NCBI RefSeq assembly: GCF_014636865.1
Contig: NZ_BMER01000001.1
Location: forward strand, 2,934,919 to 2,998,918
DNA length: 64,000 nt
Reading direction: 5' to 3'
Source: Parapedobacter pyrenivorans
Lineage (GTDB): Bacteria > Bacteroidota > Bacteroidia > Sphingobacteriales > Sphingobacteriaceae
Within the stretch, counting starts at the first letter, position 1. Each line of letters begins with the position of its first letter. A model generated the notes under the pieces. That model saw only the letters and a list, made by a program, of their open reading frames with translations. It was not told the DNA's origin and did no database searches. Of the stretch, positions 62,501 to 64,000 are shown in pieces. Made by a program: the position numbers and the translations under genes.

Positions 62501-64000
62501 GTGAACGTAAGCGACGACCAGGCGATCGAGGCAGTGGAAACGGTTGTTATGACGCTTAACGGCGGGGCCAGCACCAGCTTCACCTTCACCGGAACAGGCA
62601 GTGCAACGGTAGATATCGCCGATGATGAGAGCACAACAGGCTTATCCCTGGCGATCAGCAAGGGTGCTGACGGCGCGGAGCCGGATACAGACGGTAGCTT
62701 CACGATCAGCCTGCCCACCGGCATATCAGCTACTGAAGACATCACCGTAAATTACACCATCGATGGCACAGCCACGGCAGGCGATGACTACGCCGCGATC
62801 ACCGGAGCCGTTGTGATTCCGGCCGGACAAAACAGTGTCACGGTTCCGGTAACGGTTGCAGACGACCAGGTAATCGAGTCAACAGAAACCGTGATCATGA
62901 CCCTGGCTGGCGGCAGCAGTGCCAGCTTCACCTTCACCGGCACCGGCAGCGCGGAAGTAAACATCGCGGATGATGATAATACGCCAGCGAACCAGGCATT
63001 GACCATCGCCAATAGTGGTGACGCGGCAGAGCCGGGCACCGATGGCATCTTTACCGTCAGCCTGCCTGCAGGCATCACGGCTTCTGAAGCCATTACGGTA
63101 AACTTCACCGTGGCAGGTACGGCCACCGCAGGTGATGACTACACGGCATTCACCGGTACGGCGGTAATCCCCGCGGGGCAAAACAGTATACAGATACCGG
63201 TAGCTGTAATAGACGACCAGCTGATCGAAGGGGACGAAACCGTGGTTGTATCGCTCAACGGCGGCAGCAGTGCCAGCTTTGCCTTTACCGGTTCGGGCAG
63301 CGCGATGGTGCACCTTGCGGACGACGAGCATACACCGGCCAATCTGGTGCTGAACGTGACCAAAACCATCGACGGGGCAGAACCTGCTACCGATGGGGCA
63401 TTCAATATTGCGCTTCCGGCGGATTTGACCGCTACGGAAGACATCACGGTAAATTATTCTGTCGCCGGTACGGCGACTAGCGGCCAGGATTATGTACCGC
63501 TCTCCGGAGTAACGGTAATCCCAGCCGGTGATAACAGCGTGGATCTGCCGTTGATGATCACGGACGATCAGGTGATCGAAAGTACGGAGACGGTGATTGT
63601 CAGCGTGACGGGCGGCAGTAGTGCGAGCTTTGCCTTTACCGGCGGCAGTAACGCAACGCTGGACATCACAGACGATGACAATATACCGGAAAACTTCATC
63701 CTCAACATCGTAAAAACCGCCGATGCGGCGGAGCCGGGCACAGACGGTGGCTTCACGGTCAGCCTGCCCATAGGTGTGACGGTAGCGGAAGATATCACGG
63801 TAACCTATACGGTAGGGGGCACCGCCACGGCCGGGGATGACTACGCCGCGATCACCGCGGCGGTTACGATCCCAGCGGGTCAGAACAGTGTCGACGTTCC
63901 GGTAACCGTCATGGACGACCAGGTGATCGAGGCAACGGAAACGGTAGTCATGACCCTGGCAGGCGGCAGCAGCGCCAGCTTTACCTTTACGGGCACGAGC
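56567..64000 (+). CDS. Giant secreted protein with WVGG modules, Big2 and Calx-beta repeats (runs off right edge)
   Basis: An ATG at 56567 starts a frame without stops to the window end: 2478 codons and still open. A signal peptide ([15 protein letters not shown]) is followed by three beta-solenoid-like modules, each opening with YWVGGxGxWSxxxxW (near residues 22, 441 and 815) and containing SNPSLTS-type repeats. A PKD-like segment follows at about 1190-1260 ([15 protein letters not shown]), then two Big2-type domains (about 1262-1420, [14 protein letters not shown]). From about 1425 on there are at least nine Calx-beta repeats of 113-118 residues with E-P-x-T-x-G-x-F, GTATxGxDY, IPAGxNS and DDxxIExTET. 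Such proteins are surface adhesins or biofilm components, usually exported by the type IX system. The missing C-terminus would settle that. Confidence 0.93.
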   Translation, partial: MKRTLLALLTLLFTIQLQAADYYWVGGGGNWSNINNWRLGSPTGSTPSIVPATGDNVFFGSYSGFGTTATARTVTLDANSFCANMTWESDVPNNPVLARTGSNTLFIYGNLVLAPTVTYNGVVNVEFAGSNPGTLTANGTIDGILNLTINKPGSGLTLADDLVYTGSTANNAYGLTLTAGYLDASDRNVEVFSFWSENDNPRHLDITGGRLSVLRNFYFRGANKTTAAEGSYIQSAIRLVTDGGEFDEVEALSDSPNNDLFSVYNTTFEKLVFSNPSLTSNARIHVGNTIDTLIFMGAGVVRGENNVIKYVTVAGNAAVGGSNNVIQYAEIGGAFEIIDNGAHAFDTLYTAANKNITIRGTTTINKRFRAGGLPCDGFTEITGSSGGTIHFADGAVAEIDNVLLTNIAATGSITPLTVNGVDNEGNSGFIINTPTTASRTLYWVGGAGDWSDRSHWSETSGGTGGACIPFVTDNVVFDNASGLNAGSVITTSGNTYCQDMTWAANLTSNVTFNESNNYQLRVYGSVVLNPNVTMNAMLQFTGAEDVTFTNNNSTQGLLEVRISKSGPSAAIGTVALLDNWSNPQARVVWLRGDVDVHDRVLDINVFQGIQSQGGHLTMRDASITVNNWEFLNAAKTVDAAGSYILAKTNLGIRTGSFYQVESSATNVNGFDIANATIDFLTFSNPSLTSEAWIGSSNTIGTLEFKGQGMIRYGGNSIDSLITGESRNFRFFDSNTINKYFKATHPDCSGLGEIRSGAAVSTIVFGPDAEVDIANVYMENMVATGGGGSLTLPITFSGADAGGNAGWNIIASDGDARYWVGGAGDWNDASHWSTTSGGPGGACIPTVANDVYFDVNSGFGTTAAARTITVNAGNAYFRDMNWTGAANNPILNKAGAWNMEAWGESMVLNPSSTLNTIIQFRGTEETTITGQALGNLDFELRKTGGRLVFGNDYSNNQTDIFLYEGSLVANDVVLNIHAVDNNERNNNLSVDITGSTILTGNLWRYNGGTSNRSLAADGSMIDTRVFLADGFAYDRVSISGYWTQHSAFSSIAASKVVFTYTNVASDIGINGTNNQLDTVEFKGGGKIYGTNNTIGTLIFFPGSRYIFNSGTNTIITDSWFGSGTPCRLTEIMSSGATNAIVTKATGNVNFDYVRFQQMTATGGAEFTAGSHSQDLGGSSGWDIAPYDGASPIMGFGPDLTVCADGFPIVLNTDGFFAGPSATYLWSDGSTGNTLTVTDAGTYSVTVEYPDGCSISDEIVITENTVTVAPITGADAVCVESTIPLQSVTTGGVWSSSDEAIATVDATTGEVTGIAPGTATITYTVTTEEGCTASQTATITVNPLPVVDAITGTLTVFEGETTTLSSTTPDGVWSSSDAAVATVDASGVVTGVSGGTADITYTVTNTEGCAESVTATVTVDGFSAAKREVSVTKTADAQEPFTNGGFMISLPAGVLAVEDITLSYSVSGTATPGTDYTALTGTITIVAGTNGIAVPVAVIDNSVVEPSETVIFNLSAATSANYTYTIPSAGNSATVNIGDNDFTANSNIVLLTKVSDAIEGGTNGQYRISLPPGVTSSDDVMISFLLAGTATTGSDYNILGLNSGNIVIPAGANEVFIDVDAANDGIIEGPESVQVTLTDAASVSYPFTIDPSANSGTVNIVDANAASSTPLQVIAGTNGSEPGTGATFTVKLAGVATSAWPVTVGYRVSGTATSGIDYQDMGTIIIPANTNSVAVNLDVLDDQVIEPTETMIFTLLSGSATDGGGNAFIFPPDPANNDITVSIADDDAVAANQVLSVVKNTDAAEPSSGGSYTVSLPAGYTSSANLTLSYNMTGGATRNTDYTVFTITLPAYQNSVAVRVNVRDDKIIEGTETLVMNLAGGTDGNSFTYTADAAANTVPMDIADDDLDPANRVLTVTNDGDAAEPLTNGAFNISLPAGITVSEDVTVGYTISGTATAGDDYVAITGAVVIAAGQNSVSVPVNVSDDQAIEAVETVVMTLNGGASTSFTFTGTGSATVDIADDESTTGLSLAISKGADGAEPDTDGSFTISLPTGISATEDITVNYTIDGTATAGDDYAAITGAVVIPAGQNSVTVPVTVADDQVIESTETVIMTLAGGSSASFTFTGTGSAEVNIADDDNTPANQALTIANSGDAAEPGTDGIFTVSLPAGITASEAITVNFTVAGTATAGDDYTAFTGTAVIPAGQNSIQIPVAVIDDQLIEGDETVVVSLNGGSSASFAFTGSGSAMVHLADDEHTPANLVLNVTKTIDGAEPATDGAFNIALPADLTATEDITVNYSVAGTATSGQDYVPLSGVTVIPAGDNSVDLPLMITDDQVIESTETVIVSVTGGSSASFAFTGGSNATLDITDDDNIPENFILNIVKTADAAEPGTDGGFTVSLPIGVTVAEDITVTYTVGGTATAGDDYAAITAAVTIPAGQNSVDVPVTVMDDQVIEATETVVMTLAGGSSASFTFTGTS

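Noticed and set aside
61373..64000. Minus-strand frames with repeated [22 protein letters not shown] sequence
   Set aside because: These are shadows of the Calx-beta repeats; the repetition comes from the plus-strand gene.

Overview
The window reads as chromosomal DNA of a Bacteroidota bacterium, most likely of the Sphingobacteriales (a Parapedobacter- or Pedobacter-like organism is my inference). The grounds are two SusC/SusD pairs, a type IX secretion C-terminal domain next to a PorP/SprF protein, TAnnTTTG-type -7 promoter boxes, DUF1735, DUF6266 and DUF6520-like families, and LytS/LytTR and Reg_prop two-component proteins. No rRNA, tRNA, CRISPR array or intact transposase was seen.

Region 1 (1-6.4 kb) is visibly more AT-rich than the rest. 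It holds a partial ORF6N protein, a gene fragment, and a tightly overlapping minus-strand operon: XRE regulator, metallo-beta-lactamase-fold protein, trypsin-like protease, small 'middle component'-like protein and SMC/Rad50-like ABC ATPase. This looks like an ABC-three-component conflict (anti-phage) system. Divergent from it is a gene-free stretch with a perfect -7 box and a strongly folded, U-tract-terminated RNA candidate of about 130 nt.

Region 2 (6.4-14.5 kb) has a thioredoxin/TlpA-like protein with a DUF3738-like tail, translationally coupled to a SusC/SusD pair. A small exported peptide, a MauE-like membrane protein and an AraC regulator lie on the other strand.

Region 3 (14.5-21 kb) has two cassettes. 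The first is a 21-residue acidic peptide, a terminator-like hairpin, an LpxL-like acyltransferase homologue without its usual acidic residue, a 33-bp palindrome, and a LytS-type kinase with a LytTR regulator; it could be a peptide-signalling unit. The second is an HTH protein, an array of 10-bp repeats, two DUF6266 proteins, a DUF5675 protein, two long hairpins and two small proteins, the last holin-like. A decayed piece of those last two genes recurs at 38.4 kb.

Region 4 (21-47.3 kb) is a large polysaccharide utilisation locus. It has a sodium/sugar symporter, an IlvD/Edd sugar-acid dehydratase, an AraC regulator, two SDR dehydrogenases, SusC/SusD, a DUF1735 surface lipoprotein, a GH99-like enzyme with FG-GAP repeats and a T9SS type-B tail plus its PorP partner, GH127, GH95, GH43, a deleted ThuA gene, GH10 xylanase, a CE1-type esterase, a zinc dehydrogenase and a second AraC regulator. 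The enzymes point to an arabinose-, xylose- and fucose/galactose-decorated plant hemicellulose, with released sugars oxidised to aldonic acids.

Region 5 (47.3-64 kb) holds a small lipoprotein, a YghA-like SDR, a 1130-residue PAS/GAF histidine kinase, a Gfo/Idh/MocA remnant, a NarL-type response regulator convergent with a Reg_prop histidine kinase, and the first 2478 codons of a giant secreted protein that ends in Calx-beta repeats and runs off the right edge.
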